Assembly (NCBI GenBank): GCA_013396995.1
Contig: VWZP01006004.1
Coordinates: 583,304 to 647,303, forward strand
Length of the DNA: 64,000 nucleotides
Direction: 5' to 3'
From: Dicaeum eximium
Lineage: Eukaryota; Chordata; Aves; Passeriformes; Dicaeidae
The position numbers and the translations under genes were made by a program. Shown here one piece after another: positions 47,601 to 60,399 of this stretch. Numbering within the stretch: the stretch's first letter is position 1; each line of letters opens with the position of its first letter. The notes beneath the pieces are model-generated. The model was not told where the DNA came from. It made no database searches and was given only the letters and a program-made list of their open reading frames with translations.

Positions 47601-48019
47601 GCAGGAACTTCTCATCACATTTTGAGTATATCTGAGAATCCTTTCCTCTTTCCCCATCTTTCTAAATGCTGAGTTTGGAATTTTTCAGCCCAAACCCCAA
47701 ACAATCAGATGTGCTATATGGTCCATTCTCTCAGCCTCTATAATTTTGCAGAATTTTGATTCAGTCACAAGGACATGGTCCCTCCTCACCCACCCTGCTG
47801 GGAGCCTGCCAGTGCTGTGACTCTAAATCCACCTTGGAGCCTTCATGTATTGGGAGGGATGGAGGATCCAGCACAAGGGACATCCTTGTCCCTCCCAGCC
47901 CTGGTCTCAGAGGAGTTGGATACCCTTTTGCCTGGCTGATCCAGAGTATGTTGCCTTTGGGAACAGCCTGCAGAGCCCAGACAAGTGAGGCAGAGCTACC
48001 AGTCATGTTAAAATTCTCA

Positions 48020-48200
48020 GGCACCTAAGTCAATTAATTATGCCCCAGCCTCAAAATCATTAGTCAGCAGTGGCCATTTTTTTTTTTTTTCAATTACGGG
48101 GTTTAAGGGATTACTGTGAGTCATTACCCTGAGGTATTAATAGCTGCATTGCTTCTGAAATGATTCAGATGAGGTGCTGCAGCAGCTGCACCCAGGGCAG
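48020..48200. promoter_or_regulatory. Candidate regulatory block with AP-1 and homeobox motifs
   Basis: Contains caattaatta at 48031-48040, a 14-base T run (48077-48090), a perfect AP-1 site TGAGTCA at 48117-48123 and a further ggtattaatag site near 48133. No coding potential. Confidence 0.3.
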
Positions 48201-48699
48201 CAGGGAGCTGGGAGCACGACCCTTTCTTTTAGTGTCCAGAGCAGAACTGGAAGGAAAACAAGCCCTTGTGTTAAAAATTCAACTAATTCCACAAGCTTTT
48301 CACTTTGTCTCTCGAGGGGTCAATTAAAGCTTCACGGTCTTTCCTGCCACCCTGGCAAAAAAAGATCTTCATCTCCCCTTCCTTTGATTAACTGTGTTGT
48401 TATAAACAGACGATGCAGCACAAGCAAGGGAAACTAATATGCCTTCCCCCCAGCCAAGGTCCTTGTAAATGAATCCATTAATTTGAACCAGAGCACCCCT
48501 GTGCTTGAAAAGGTGCAAAGCTGGCACACAGCTAAAATCCTGCTGAAGTCTGGTGCTGGGGAAGCAAGTGGCCTCAGATATGGGAAGCTCCCCCTGCACA
48601 CACAGCCTTCACACATGAGCCTTGCTGAACTGGTTTGCTGCAGATCCTTCCCCCAGTTTGGCCTCTTAGCTCCACAAAAAAAGATGCTCAGAGCAGGCA

Positions 48700-49350
48700 T
48701 TTAAATTTTTATGAAGTGCTTGCTTTATTATCTTAATAAATCCTTGTTTGGTTTGCAGAATGCATCCCCATTGAAGTTAAGAGTTTATATGAAAATTAAA
48801 ACGGCACTGTATCTTCTTAATTAGACAAATGTATAGATAAAAAGAAACAAATGTCAGCTGGCAGTGGAATTTAGCTTTGCTGGGAGGGCTCTTTTGTATT
48901 TCTCTCTCAAGATGCTTGCAGAGGTTAATGCTGGTCCTGCAGTCATTCAAAGGGACAGCAAAACTGCCCCTTATCAGTAGGCAAAACACAGGCACAGTCC
49001 ATTCTTCTGTGTTGTGACTCTCATCTGTGCTGAATTATTTACTTCCAAAAATAAGTTACATAATTGTTATCGCATAAAAATTAAGCCAATTTAATTTTCA
49101 CAGGTGAACAGCCAAGGCTGAGCCCATGAAACCTTTGCTCTGGCACATTATTTAAGGTGCACTAACTTACAGGCTTAATTGGCAAAAAATGGTGGGAGAA
49201 TATTGATCAATTAATTTTTTATTCAGATTGTTTTTGGCTTTCAGAAGCAAGACATTTAAGAAGGAGGTCATAATTACTTCTTACATCTCCTAAAGGCTCC
49301 AGCTGTAAATCAAGGGGAGTCATCCAATGTTTTCTACAAGAGTGCTTTTT
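48700..49350. promoter_or_regulatory. Long AT-rich candidate conserved non-coding block
   Basis: About 650 bases of low-CpG, non-repetitive DNA rich in TAAT-type sites (for example ttcttaattagac near 48813, ccaatttaattttc near 49086, gatcaattaatt near 49205). It resembles long conserved blocks of developmental gene deserts. Confidence 0.3.
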
Positions 49351-50317
49351 TATTTTTTTGAAAGAGACAGAAAGCAAAATTAAGCTGAATTGTGGGAATG
49401 GTTTTCTTCTAGCTCAGAGCTGTCTGCAGGGTGGATCGCAGGCTCATTTGCTCTCTTAGCTACACAAGCCAGAAGAATATCTGGTTCTCAAAATGGAATA
49501 TAATGGGACAAGCTACTGGGTTATAATGTAAATTCTTGTAGTTACTGGCTCTGATGTCCAGGGTTTTAGTCATGAGTTTTGTTCCATGTAATAGGTTGGG
49601 ATAAGTGGTGTTTTGCAGCAGGTCTAGTGCAGCAGAGATGGGCTTGGCTACAGGGCTCCTCATCTTCTTTCTTGGGATGAGGTGGATGGAGACTTGGCAG
49701 GAGGCATCAGTCTGGAGGTGTCCTACCCAATGGTTCTGAGACCCTTGGTTTTACAAGGAGAGCACTGGCTTCATAACCCTGCCCTGAAGCATGAAGAGAT
49801 ATGGCAAAGCTGTCCCTGCAGTGGCTGAAATAGGGGTAGAAAGCAGAGAACAAAAATGTAATACAGAGATTAAAGATATCTTCTTAAAGCAGGTCAGATA
49901 CTTTCTGTTTACTGTACAGTTTAAAACACTCTTATCAATGAACTCTGCTTAAAAGGTTTTTTGTCTTGACTTCTCACCCTTCTTTTAAAACTTTCTAAAT
50001 TAGGGAATTTGTCCTGCTTCTAAAGGGAACACAACAGACTTGAAGAGACTTTCACACTTACAGAACAAAACCAAGACCATCAAAACAAAATCCTTGACTG
50101 GGGCAGTGCTTTTGTCTAGCAGAAGTCGAGGCAGGAAATTTAACGCAGTCCTGGTACTGGCAGGGTTAGAGGAGACCTGCAAATGTCACTGTGCTGGGGA
50201 CAATTCCACAAGCACTGTGAGTCTGTGGGTAGGAGACACCAATCAGCCAGTCCTGGGTGCCCCTTGCTGTGGTGATGAGTTCTGTCACTGCTGAGGGGTG
50301 AGCAGGGGCTGGGGACT

Positions 50318-50466
50318 GCTGTGCAGGACAGGCTGCTGGGCTTGGATGTGCCCTGGGGAGCTTTGTGCTGTGCAGGACAGGCTGCTGGGCTTGGATGTGC
50401 CCTGGGGAGCTTTGTGCTGTGCAGGACAGGCTGCTGGGCTTGGATCTGCCCTGGGGAGCTTTGTGC
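50318..50466. repeat. Tandem array, 3 copies of a 49-bp unit
   Basis: The unit beginning ctgtgcaggacaggctgctg recurs at 50319, 50368 and 50417 with almost no divergence, so the expansion is recent. There is no spacer variation as in a CRISPR array. Intergenic, no function seen. Confidence 0.93.
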
Positions 50467-51664
50467 CTCAGGAGCTTTTTGCAGGAGAACAGCCCACCTC
50501 AAATTTTGAAGCGTTGAGCTGTGACCCCTTGAGCTGGGGTTGGGCAGGAACTGTATGTATTTGCTGCCTGGATTATCTGACCTTCATCTCCCCTGGGAAA
50601 GGCAGGGTAGAAGCAGCAGGATTCCCAGGGAGAGAAGCCTTTTGGGGGAGATATCCTCTCCTAGGCACACAGCAGCAGCCATCATTAGTTTTGTTGCAAG
50701 TGTATATTCCAAATGGGGAGATCAATTCTGAATATTTTATGGCTTTAATTACACCACCCTGCATGTGATGCAGAGAATGGGTTATTAGGCTGCTGGATGC
50801 TAATTTCCTTCTAGGATGAGGGTTTTTTTTTCTTCATGCTTTTCTTGCTTTAGCTAGCAAAATATTGTATGCAAGGAGGCAAAAATTCATGGCTGCATTG
50901 AACTAGCAGTTAGGCTTAAAACAAGAGCTGGCAGAGCAAAAGGTCTCCACTCTTTTCCAATATGACTCAATAGCTGAGTTATCAGCAGCATATGGATTTC
51001 AAAGGGCAGGGAAGGAATTATTTATCACAAAGTCATTCATATCTGCTGCCAGAGAGATTCTTCTGCAGTTCAATCAAAAAGTCCCTGCATTTTGATCTAA
51101 CACCCAGGACACATGGATGGTGCTCAGGTGGGGATAATCCAGGCCAGGGGTGTTGCCTGGCCCTTGTTTCAAAGAAAGAGACCAAGCTTGCTGCTGCAAG
51201 GTGCCACCAGACCCACTCTCAGCAAGCACAGTCAGAGCCTGGGTGTTGGAACTACGTGTGGGGTTGAGTTTCCACCACTGAAACAGCAGCAGAGCAGCTT
51301 TCTCAGGGGTCTAGGCTCTCTCTTCAGGCTATCTCAGCTCACCCACAGGCAGGTCAGTCTGTCTGCAAGCACTTGAAAAGCCAGGTTCAAGGAAACAGTA
51401 AAGACACTGTGAGCTCAAATCAGAGCTCTGGTGAAGTTTGTCTTTTCCCATCTGAGCCATCTGCCTCTCCCCTGGTATCTTCCACCAGATCTTTCAAAGC
51501 CATTTATTCTGACAGTCTGCACCATGCCATGGTATAGCAGAGGCTATCTGCTCCAGCAGGTAATCACTTCAGATATTTTGCTTTGCATATGGGTGCAAAA
51601 GGCCACTGCCCTCAGGTAGGATAGGTTGGCCTATCATCACATCAAATCTCATTAATGAAACAGG

Positions 51665-52515
51665 ATTGAATCATAGAATCAGCAATTGTTTTGACTGAAG
51701 AAGACCCCTAAGATCATCATGTCCAACCATTAACCCAGCACTGCCAGGCCCACAGCTAAGTTGTCCCTAAGTGCCACATCTACACATCTTTTAAATACCT
51801 CCAGTGGTGCTGACTCCACCATTTCCCTTGGCAGCCTCTTCCAGTGCCTGACAATCCTTTTGGTGAAGAATTTTTTCCTAATATCCAATCTAAACCTACA
51901 CTGATAATCTTAGGCCTTGTCCTATTGCTTGTTACTTGGGAGAAGGGACCAAACCAGACCTCACTACACCCTCCTTTTTCTGAGAGTCATAGGGTCTCCT
52001 CTGAGACCCCTTTTCTGCAGGCAAAACACCCCCAGCTCCCTCAGCTGCTCCTCACAGGACTTGTGCTCCAGACCCTTCACAAGTCTGTTGCCCTTCTCTG
52101 GACATGCTCCAGCACCTCAATGTCTTTCTTGTTGTGAGGGGCCCAAAACTGAACCCAGTATTCAAGGTGAGGCCTCACTGCTGCTGAGCATAGGGGCCAG
52201 TCACTGCCCTGCTCCTGCTGGACACACCATTTCTGATACAGACCAGGTGCATTGGTCTTCTTGGCCATCTGGGCACACCTGGCTCATTTTCAGCTGCTGT
52301 TGACCAGCACCTCCAGGTCCTTTTCCCTGGGCAGATTTCCAGCCACTCTGCCCCAGCCTGTAGTGCTGTGTGGGGTGGTGTGGGCCAGGCACAGGACCCT
52401 TCACTTCCCTTTGCTGAACCTCATACAGTTGTCCTTGTCCCATCAATTCAGCCTGTCCAGATCCCTCTAGGCTGACTTCATCTTAGCATCTTCCAAGGGA
52501 GTGGATCTGCTGATT
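51665..52515 (-). repeat. CR1 LINE fragment with ORF2 C-terminal remnant, antisense
   Basis: Longest CR1 copy here. It starts with the tail (gaatcatagaatcagcaatt) and continues antisense to about 52515. Minus-strand translation near 52077-52180 gives AVRPHLEYWVQFWAPHNKKD, the characteristic C-terminal end of the CR1 reverse transcriptase ORF. It is 5' truncated and inactive. Confidence 0.92.
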
Positions 52516-53810
52516 GCAGGTACGACAGAATCTTTCCTGAGACTGAATTCCTGGTTCTGAACAGCCTGAGAGGGGCTAGGCAAGCACATTTGCTCTGCTA
52601 TTTTCAGCTGTTAAAACATAGCCATACACCTCTAGGCAACCTTGGGCTCGTAGGGGATGCACCAGGGCTCCTAGAGCATGGTACCTGCTCCTGGCCCAGG
52701 TGTGAGCTGCTCTGCCCTGCACAGAGGTTCTGCTGCAGCCAGGCTCTGTTTCAAAGGCCCCTGAGCTGCCCTGGCAGAGGCTGTGCTTCAGAGGACAATG
52801 TTCTCAGGACTGAAGGAACTGGTTATGGCTGGAAAATACCTCTCCTCAGTTCCATCATTTATCAATGACACATTGCACTTATCTTCTTTGGGACTGGATT
52901 TATAGTCTGATAAAGTAAATGGCAGTCTCTTTGTTGACTTAAGAGGATTTTTGGGTTCACATTTAAGACTTGATACAGTAAAAGTATACTGCCTTTACAA
53001 GTCAAGGAAAAATAACCCATATTAGACTAAATTTTATGTTCCTAAATAGTCTGCATTCTTGTTTTTTGGCACTGTTTCACATAACTGCTGTATTAGGATG
53101 TCTATTTTGTAATTGTGCAGAACAAATAGTTCTTTTCTTCTTGAAATAACTTTCAAATACATCTTTCAGTTGTGTTTTTTGCTCTTCATGCAGCACAGCT
53201 GAAGGCTTAATGCACATCGACCTTTAGCAGATCTGCCTTTTTAAGACCTGCTTGACTTCCTTTGTAACTGTTCTTTGTGGGGCAAGGAAATGACACTTTC
53301 TTATATCACCTCCCACAGCAGGGATTTCTGTGAAGTGTGGGGTTTCTTTCCCTTTCCATTAAACCTGTGGGCCCTCATAGACCCCTGTGAACACTGAGGG
53401 TCTGTGTGTAAATCAGGTGTTTCTTTTTCACATTTTTAAGATCCTCAGTGTTTTCCTTTTTCCAAATGGCATTTTTTCAGGAGTTCTTTACAATCTTGTG
53501 TGACTTAGCTGTGCATTTGGAAGCTGAGTTTAAAAGCTTATAGAGAGCAAATCTTTAACAATTTGCAGTCTGAGGTTCTAATCTTGGTTACAGTGTTGAG
53601 GGAGGGTGAATTCCAGAGTGTTAGCAGAAACCTGGGAAGTTTTCTGAGAAGGAACCTGGACCAGTCTCTTCCTCCCATCCTTCATCTTACCTCCAAAGGG
53701 CTTGCTACTTTGGTGCCTGTGAGAAAGCCATGATTATTATTTCTTACAAACAGGGAGTCAAGATAACAGGGTGGTTTGGCAGCATTCCTCATTCCCAGAA
53801 TCATGTAGTT

Positions 53811-53848
53811 TCTCTTTTTTTTTTTTTTNNNNNNNNNNNNNNNNNNNN
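53811..53848. other. Poly-T run with 20-N assembly gap
   Basis: A T run of at least 14 bases runs into 20 N (53829-53848) and resumes with ttt. The gap probably marks a homopolymer that could not be resolved. Confidence 0.9.
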
Positions 53849-56800
53849 TTTGTCAAAAAGAAGATTGTCTCTCCCTGTAAGTCTTCCCCTCTCTTCACTG
53901 ATCTCCTGTTATGGTGCAGCCAGGGGAGAGGAACAGCTGCATTTGCATCAATACAGATCATCTTCTCACTTCTTGAAAATTTTCCCTTCCCAGCAGAAGA
54001 GGTGATCTCCACCTATGCTTATCTTTAATCTCATTCCATTGCCTCTGATTCCTTTTGTGACTTCATTAAGTGTCCCTTATGCTTATCTTGGAGAAATTTA
54101 GAAGAGCATGGAAAGATCCATGTGATGAGGAGGTGATGAGAAAGTGTTCTCTCAGGTACATATCAGGTAGGGAAGAAATAATGATTGCAAGATCTGTGAA
54201 TACTATTGCTGTGGGGGTCAGAGTTAAGGTTAATTAAATGTCTTCATTGTGCATTGTCTTCCCCTTAAGGTGTTTGAGAGCCTTCTAAGAGAACCATTAA
54301 CTCTGAGCAGCCAAGGCTTTTAATTAATATTTTTATTGATTTTACTTGCAACAGGTTTGCTCTTACCTTACCTCTATGTATTCCTCATGTATTTTGCCTT
54401 GAAACTATATTTAAATTTCCCCAATTCAATATTACTAACTGGTACATTTTAAATCAGATATGGCACGTAAATATTCTTACTTTTTAAAGAGAAAGTCATC
54501 AAAGTGCATATAGTCCTCTTTTTTCAGTCTTTCTACAAACATGATATGAATAAAATATTCTGGAAATTACATACAGATAACTAATGTGGCTCCTACTGAA
54601 ATAGGTAATTAAACCATCTCCATATGAATTGCTCGGTGATATGCAGAAGTATATGTTTTAGCATTTCCTGCATTATACAGGATTTAAGATTAAAAAGAAC
54701 ATTGCATCTAGATAAAGATCTGAAAATTGTTGGGTCTCTTGTTTATAACCTCCATGTTGCTGTGAGAGATTTAGGTGGATATTAAGTATGAGCATTTGTG
54801 ATTCATTTCTTCTGTATGTATGAGCATTTCCTTTCAAAATGCCTGCTTCTCATTTTGCATGAAAACTACGGTTTCGCTGCCATGGAAATGAGAAATTGTA
54901 AGAATTAATGGAATGATGAATCTCCATTGCTTGAAGACTTTCAATCAAGGCTGGCTGTCTTGAAGAGTTATTGTTCTCAGTGTAGGAGGAACTAGAGGAG
55001 TTAGTGACCTATGTCTTTCTTTAAGGTCCTTTTCTGGCCCTAAAATGATGTCTCTGATGCAAATTTCTTCTTTTATACTCAGTCTAGCCAGATCCCCCGG
55101 AGGTCTCAGCTCTTGCTGGCAGTGCTGTGTGTGTCCTTAGGAATGCACTTGACCTGACACTGGTTTGGTTAGAGCTCACTTGGGACAATGCTATGGGTCT
55201 CCTCCATGGTATTTTGGTTTCCCACTTTCAGCAAATCTTCAAGTAGCTGCATTCTGTGTTTAGACTGTGGGGCACATGACCTACACAGAGATGTCCAGAG
55301 TCATTATCACTGATTCTCCAACCTGAGGATCCATCTGGAACATCCATGCTGCTCTGTGTGCCTATTCAAAAGACAAGTGGGCTGGGGACAGGGAGAGGGA
55401 AGTGGAATTTTCAACTTGTTAGAGGTCTTGTGTGTCCTACCACTGTGTTACTCATCTAAAAAAACTCTCAGGTCTCTTTGGTATTTACAAAAGGAAATGT
55501 TCAGTTCTGCTCCTGTTCAAACAATCTATCAGCTCTGTGTTATAAAATACAACAGTACAGATCTGAGACCATTAGTTAAAGACATAAAGAATCACGCCCA
55601 AAGTTGTAAACATAAATTTCTGTGAATTATTTTTTTATTGAAGTATGTTCAAGAGATTTGCATATAGATTAAACCCTAAATATACCAAATGTCAGTCTGT
55701 TTACATCCTGATGCCTTTGTGTTGCTGCTGTGAATGGATTGCATTCAGAGCTGGAGCATTCTCCTCACTGCCTCTCTAACTAAAATACTGCAGCAATGAG
55801 GGTTACAAGGGATCCTTACAGACATGCCTGGGAGATCTTTGACTTGTTGGGACTTTGGTATGAACTTGTCAGAATTTTAATGTATGTTAGCCTGGAAAGC
55901 TAATGAGGCTCCATCTGGAGACTTAGAACTGATTACAGGCTTAGTTATTTCTCTTACCTGAACAGGTCAGTCTTTTGTTCATACTCCTATAAAAACAACA
56001 GCAGCAGCAACTCAGTGACTTCCCCTCATCAGAAGGAGATATTTTTTGCTGAAAGCAGTTATTCTATGGACTTGTATCCCATGTAGACAAGTGTATTTTT
56101 TTTTTTCTTTGTCTTTTTCCCCTCTACATTTCATTTCTTAGGCGTTTTAAACGCTTTTTCCCTCAAGGTGATCTTGTAGTGTTTAGTGGCTCGTCAGGAT
56201 GGATGCACAGATGATATCGATATCCTTGCCTTATGGATGGGGCAGTCTAATCTAATAGCTGAGGCACCTGAGGGGTCAGAGCAGGGGGATAATGTAGAGT
56301 GATCACTTCTAATTAAAATGTGATAGCACTGAAGGAGAAAATAAAACCTTATGGGGCAAAAGAAGGTAAAAAGTGCATTTGAGTTGTTTGTACGATGATA
56401 TAACAGTAGGAATACGTCCACAAAACCTTGGTGACAGAGCCTACCTGTTAAGGAAAAGGATTTGAAATCTGCCTTGTAGACTCACTATTTCCTGCTGCAA
56501 TCCCCTTCTTTCATCTTTCTGTCTTCATCTGGAAAGGAAGAAATGATGTCAAAATTGACAAATGAAGGTTGTGCACAGCACCTGGTCTGTATGAGGTCAG
56601 TGCTGTTTGGATCCCTGGGTTACAGGAGCAGAGGTGACCTTGGCACCCTGACAATTTGGAGAAGCTCACTGCAGGATTTGTAAACCAGAGGGAATAGAGG
56701 AAGTTCCTAAAAATGTCTAATAACTAATTTGTGAATTTCAGTTGATGTGTTTAGTCCTCCATCAGTTCGAGGGCTTGTTTCTTATGGACACTTTTATTTT

Positions 56801-57424
56801 GCAGAGTACTGTTCCTGTTGCTTTATTCCCACGAGCAGTAGCCAGCCTGCTCTGGTGACCAGGGTCCTCTCCAGTTCAATAGGGATGGAATATCATCACT
56901 TCTGCAGTGAATTGGGCTGGGCCTGTGTCAGCCCCTCTGCTGGACAGTACCAAAGTCACCGAGCCATGGCAGGCTCATAGGCTGCAGTCAGCAGCTTCAG
57001 CCATGCAGAAAAATCTAGAAATCTGTGTCAGTGAGGGAGCAGGGTCTGCACTATGATGAGACAACAGATACAGCCAGGTGATGATGGTGGTGCTGATGAG
57101 GGTGTTAGGCTCTGTGTCCTGCTTCACGGGGATGTAAAAGTGGCTTTTGACTTGCTGGGGACTGGAGGAAATTGTTCTGTGCCAACAATAAGTACTTTGA
57201 AAGAGATGAAAAAAGTTTTCCTTGCTAGGCTAAAACATCCATCTGAGATGGTAACTACCGATGCCTGACTCTTGCAGACAGCCAGAGAAATGTCCCCAGG
57301 TCTTCAAGGCAGCTGTGAAATGAAAACTTTCTCCTAACAGATGATACATTCCCCTTATTAGTTACAGCCCGGTGGCCACTGTCAAACACATACTAATTAT
57401 TTCTCTATTTTTTCTCCTTTTTAG

Positions 57425-57503
57425 CACCTGCAAGAAGCCTTTCCCTTCCATAAGCAGCTCTTTATTGACCAGCAGCTTGTTATTGATTTCTATATTCAAT
57501 AAA
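57425..57503 (+). other. Terminal-exon-like segment (acceptor, short open frame, AATAAA)
   Basis: A strong pyrimidine tract and acceptor (ttttctccttttta|g before 57425) precede 25 open codons starting cacctgcaagaagcc and ending at TAA (57500-57502). The stop overlaps an AATAAA (57498-57503). The peptide is not recognised. It may be the last exon of an unannotated transcript or a chance arrangement in regulatory DNA. Confidence 0.25.
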
Positions 57504-59164
57504 ACCTGTGGTAAATGGGGACATTAAATTACTTTAGAGCTCTCACTTTTAAAAATGCAAGAGAAAATGGGACACCACGATGTGTTATGTTAACAAATGC
57601 ACGATAGAACAAGAAACTTTGCTGGGGTGGACTGCCTGAAATTTGTCTGGTCTGATTACAAATAGACAAAATTTGTTTGTTGCATGTGTGAGTACATGTG
57701 AATACACATGCACAGAGAATCATGTGCACATGATTTTCCTCCTGAGAGAACTGTAAGTTGTCTCTCATTTGAAGCCCAAGTCCATTCATTCCCATTTGGA
57801 TGAAAAATAATTTGTGAGGCCAAATTATGACATTCATTAGGCAGAACTTTGAGAACAGTCTCTCAGTCTGCTATCAGGGTGATGTGGGGCAGGACTGGGG
57901 AGTAAATCTAGTTTAGGTTATGACACTAGTGCCTTTTGTTCCCTGGGTAAAATGAGGCCTCTCTTTTCCTCAAGTTTTCTTTCTATGTGATTAACAGTTC
58001 AAAGCCCCTCTCAAGAGCATCTGGACTGTGCTTGATTTTCTGCATTATTTTGTTTTTTCTACAAACAGGGAGATGAAAAGTGGGTCAGGTAGTGTAAATG
58101 CAACTAAGCAATCTGCTCAATGGGCAGTGTCAGCTGCAGGACAGGGGTGTCTCTGGGGGCCTCCCTGAATGCATGCCCCTTACTTCCAGTAAGTTTAGGA
58201 CTGGAAAAAGAAAAAAAAAAATATTGCTTTACCCTCTGCTTTAGTTTTTCCCCTTTCAGTACTTGGACAAAAATATGCAACTCTTGATTCTCCTTCCATG
58301 CTTGTGTGCTTGTGGCAGTCAGCTACTGATGATTTTGAGCACTGTGACATTGCAGTAATGACAGCAGTAAGAACCTGTCCAGTCCAATGCCTCGTTATCC
58401 ACCTCATTTAGGTGCTGGCTTTGGTTTTGTACCCATTCCTCAAAGGAGAAGGAGTAGGGAAGGACTGGGTCAGACTGGACCCTCTTTCTGTGGGCATTGG
58501 GATGCAGCCTGCTGAATTCCTGCCTTCCCTGTACACTGAAAATGGAGGCACAAGAAACAAAATTAAAGCCCATCTGAAGGTCTAAAAAATTGAACTGTCA
58601 GGCCTGAAAGGGAGTAAAACCAGGATAAAAACCTGTTCCCTTATTTCTGAACGACATGATTGGAGGTTGTGGTGGGCTACTGAGGGACTGCTAGGACCAA
58701 ACTGTCCCATCAGCATGTGTTGAACTCCATGTTTCCAAGATCTGTTTTCACAGTATTTGGGGCCTGGGGAAGAAGTGGAGGCAGAGGGCTCCAACCCAGC
58801 TACTCCTTCCATCACCAGGAGGGTCCCCAAATGACCATGGTGTCACCACTGCTGTGGTGCTAGTACTGCTGACCTGAGGGGAATGTCCAGGTCTCACTGA
58901 TGTATCTTTTTCCCCTGGAGGCAGACGTGAAAGGATAAAACCAGGCCACAGAAATGCCTGTGCTAAGCCCAGCCTGCCCAGAAGTGGGGATGAAGAGTGG
59001 GGTTTGTGCCCTGGTAGCTCCAGAAGCTCTGCAGCCCCAGCACACTTCAACCCCTGCTCCCAGGGCTTGCACTGCTTCTCCATCTTTCCTTGAACAGGAA
59101 CCTTGAGCCTTTTGGGCCATTTGTCATTTTTTATGAACACACCAATCCACTTGCAATTCTCCCA

Positions 59165-59250
59165 CACTCCTTCTTGCCGGCTCTCTCTCGGTCCGTTTGG
59201 TTGATTGTCGCACGCTCCCCTTAGTGCCGTGTTGGGCTGCTGATGTATGT
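59165..59250. promoter_or_regulatory. Small CpG-containing block in AT-rich desert
   Basis: Six CpG dinucleotides fall within about 60 bases (around tctcggtccgtttgg and gtcgcacgctcc), far above the surrounding density. This could reflect unmethylated regulatory DNA. Otherwise unrecognised. Confidence 0.25.
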
Positions 59251-59439
59251 TTAGTAACTCCCTTTAGTAGACTTGTTCCAAAAAAAATACAGTGTTAAGA
59301 ATTTCTGACACAGTGAGCTGAAGATATGTATTTCAGGGTAAAGTCCTGCTCTTGGCCTCCTGCCCTCTCATTGACACTGCATGATGGGATTGACAATAGA
59401 AATTTTTGTTCTGTGTCCCTGCATTAAGGTGACTTAAAC

Positions 59440-59580
59440 AGGGTTGGGTGTTTGGCAGTTAATTATAGTTTAGCAGTCGTGCTTTGTGATGATTGGAGCA
59501 GCTCTGCATATAATAGATGTACTCAGGTAATTACCTCATCTGTTTAGAAAGGCCTCATGGGCAAATAAATTTCTCTTTCT
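59440..59580. promoter_or_regulatory. Candidate enhancer with perfect 12-bp palindrome AGGTAATTACCT
   Basis: Holds the self-complementary AGGTAATTACCT at 59525-59536 with a central TAATTA, a ttaattata site near 59459, and gattgg (inverted CCAAT) near 59492. The sequence is non-repetitive and non-coding. Regulatory role inferred from motif content. Confidence 0.35.
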
Positions 59581-60399
59581 CTTTTTTCCCCCCTCTTTCT
59601 GAGAGGAGGGGAGGAGCGGAATACTGAACAAGTGGGTGTATTCTGACAGAGCCCTGACCCACACCTGCCACACAGGCATGCAGAGGAGCAGGTCTGGCTC
59701 TCTCCTGTGCTGTGGTGCTGGGGTCAGGCCCAGGATTCCCACCCCGTGGTATCTTCACGCTGCAACTGCACTAAGTAATAGCAAAACATTTTAATGGGTT
59801 ATGCTTGGTGCTTTCATGATATGAACCTGTCAGGCTCCATTTCCTTCCCACACATATCGTGCTGTTTTACAGCTTTCTCATGCCTTGGATGAGAATAAGC
59901 TCCCTCTTGCTCTCAGCTTCGGCTGCAGAACTATTTTATCTCTTGCTTGCAGCTCTCCCAGGCAGATTGGCCAGCGGCTCCCTGCTGGCACTGGGGCAGC
60001 CCCACAGCGTGGGGGAATGAGAATGGCAGCAGCAAGAAGTACTCTGGGCTGCTGACCCACTGTGGACAGGGACAAAATCACACAGGTCTGGGTCTGCAGG
60101 CACTAAATGGGGTCAAGCTGCTCCTGCTGAAATGATGGCTCCACTGGTGGTGCAGAGAAATTGCTCCAGGTTGGGTTTAAAAGGGAGGGAGCTCCTTGCT
60201 GCCTGGGAAGGAGCCAGTGCTTGGCTGCCCGAGGTCACCTTTGAAAGGGCCGACCTGTGCCGGCAGGGGCTCGGATCCAGGCACATTCCCATCGTGTGGG
60301 TCAGTCACAGCAGCAGCAGCAATTCAGAGTGTGCTTTGATACACACCTCGTGTCCTGCACCTACAGCACCATCCACGCCGTGGGTTGCCAAGAGAGCGA

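Larger units (their letters stand above)
43801..51664. other. Intergenic, gene-poor stretch between CR1 copies
   Basis: No gene recognised. It contains the candidate regulatory blocks at 44470-44630, 48020-48200 and 48700-49350, the 49-bp array at 50318, and a 13-bp duplication at 46504-46529. Confidence 0.6.

Noticed and set aside
50318..50466. Regular repeats suggesting a CRISPR-like array
   Set aside because: Units abut directly with no spacers, and the genome is vertebrate; it is a minisatellite.
50298..50768. Plus-strand open frame of 156 codons across the 49-bp array
   Set aside because: It is the translation of a tandem repeat; the repeated residues (GLDVPWGALC) follow from the repeat unit, with no splice or family support.
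52077..52303. Reverse-transcriptase-like peptide as a possible gene
   Set aside because: It is the C-terminal remnant of a truncated CR1 LINE and is not an intact or host gene.
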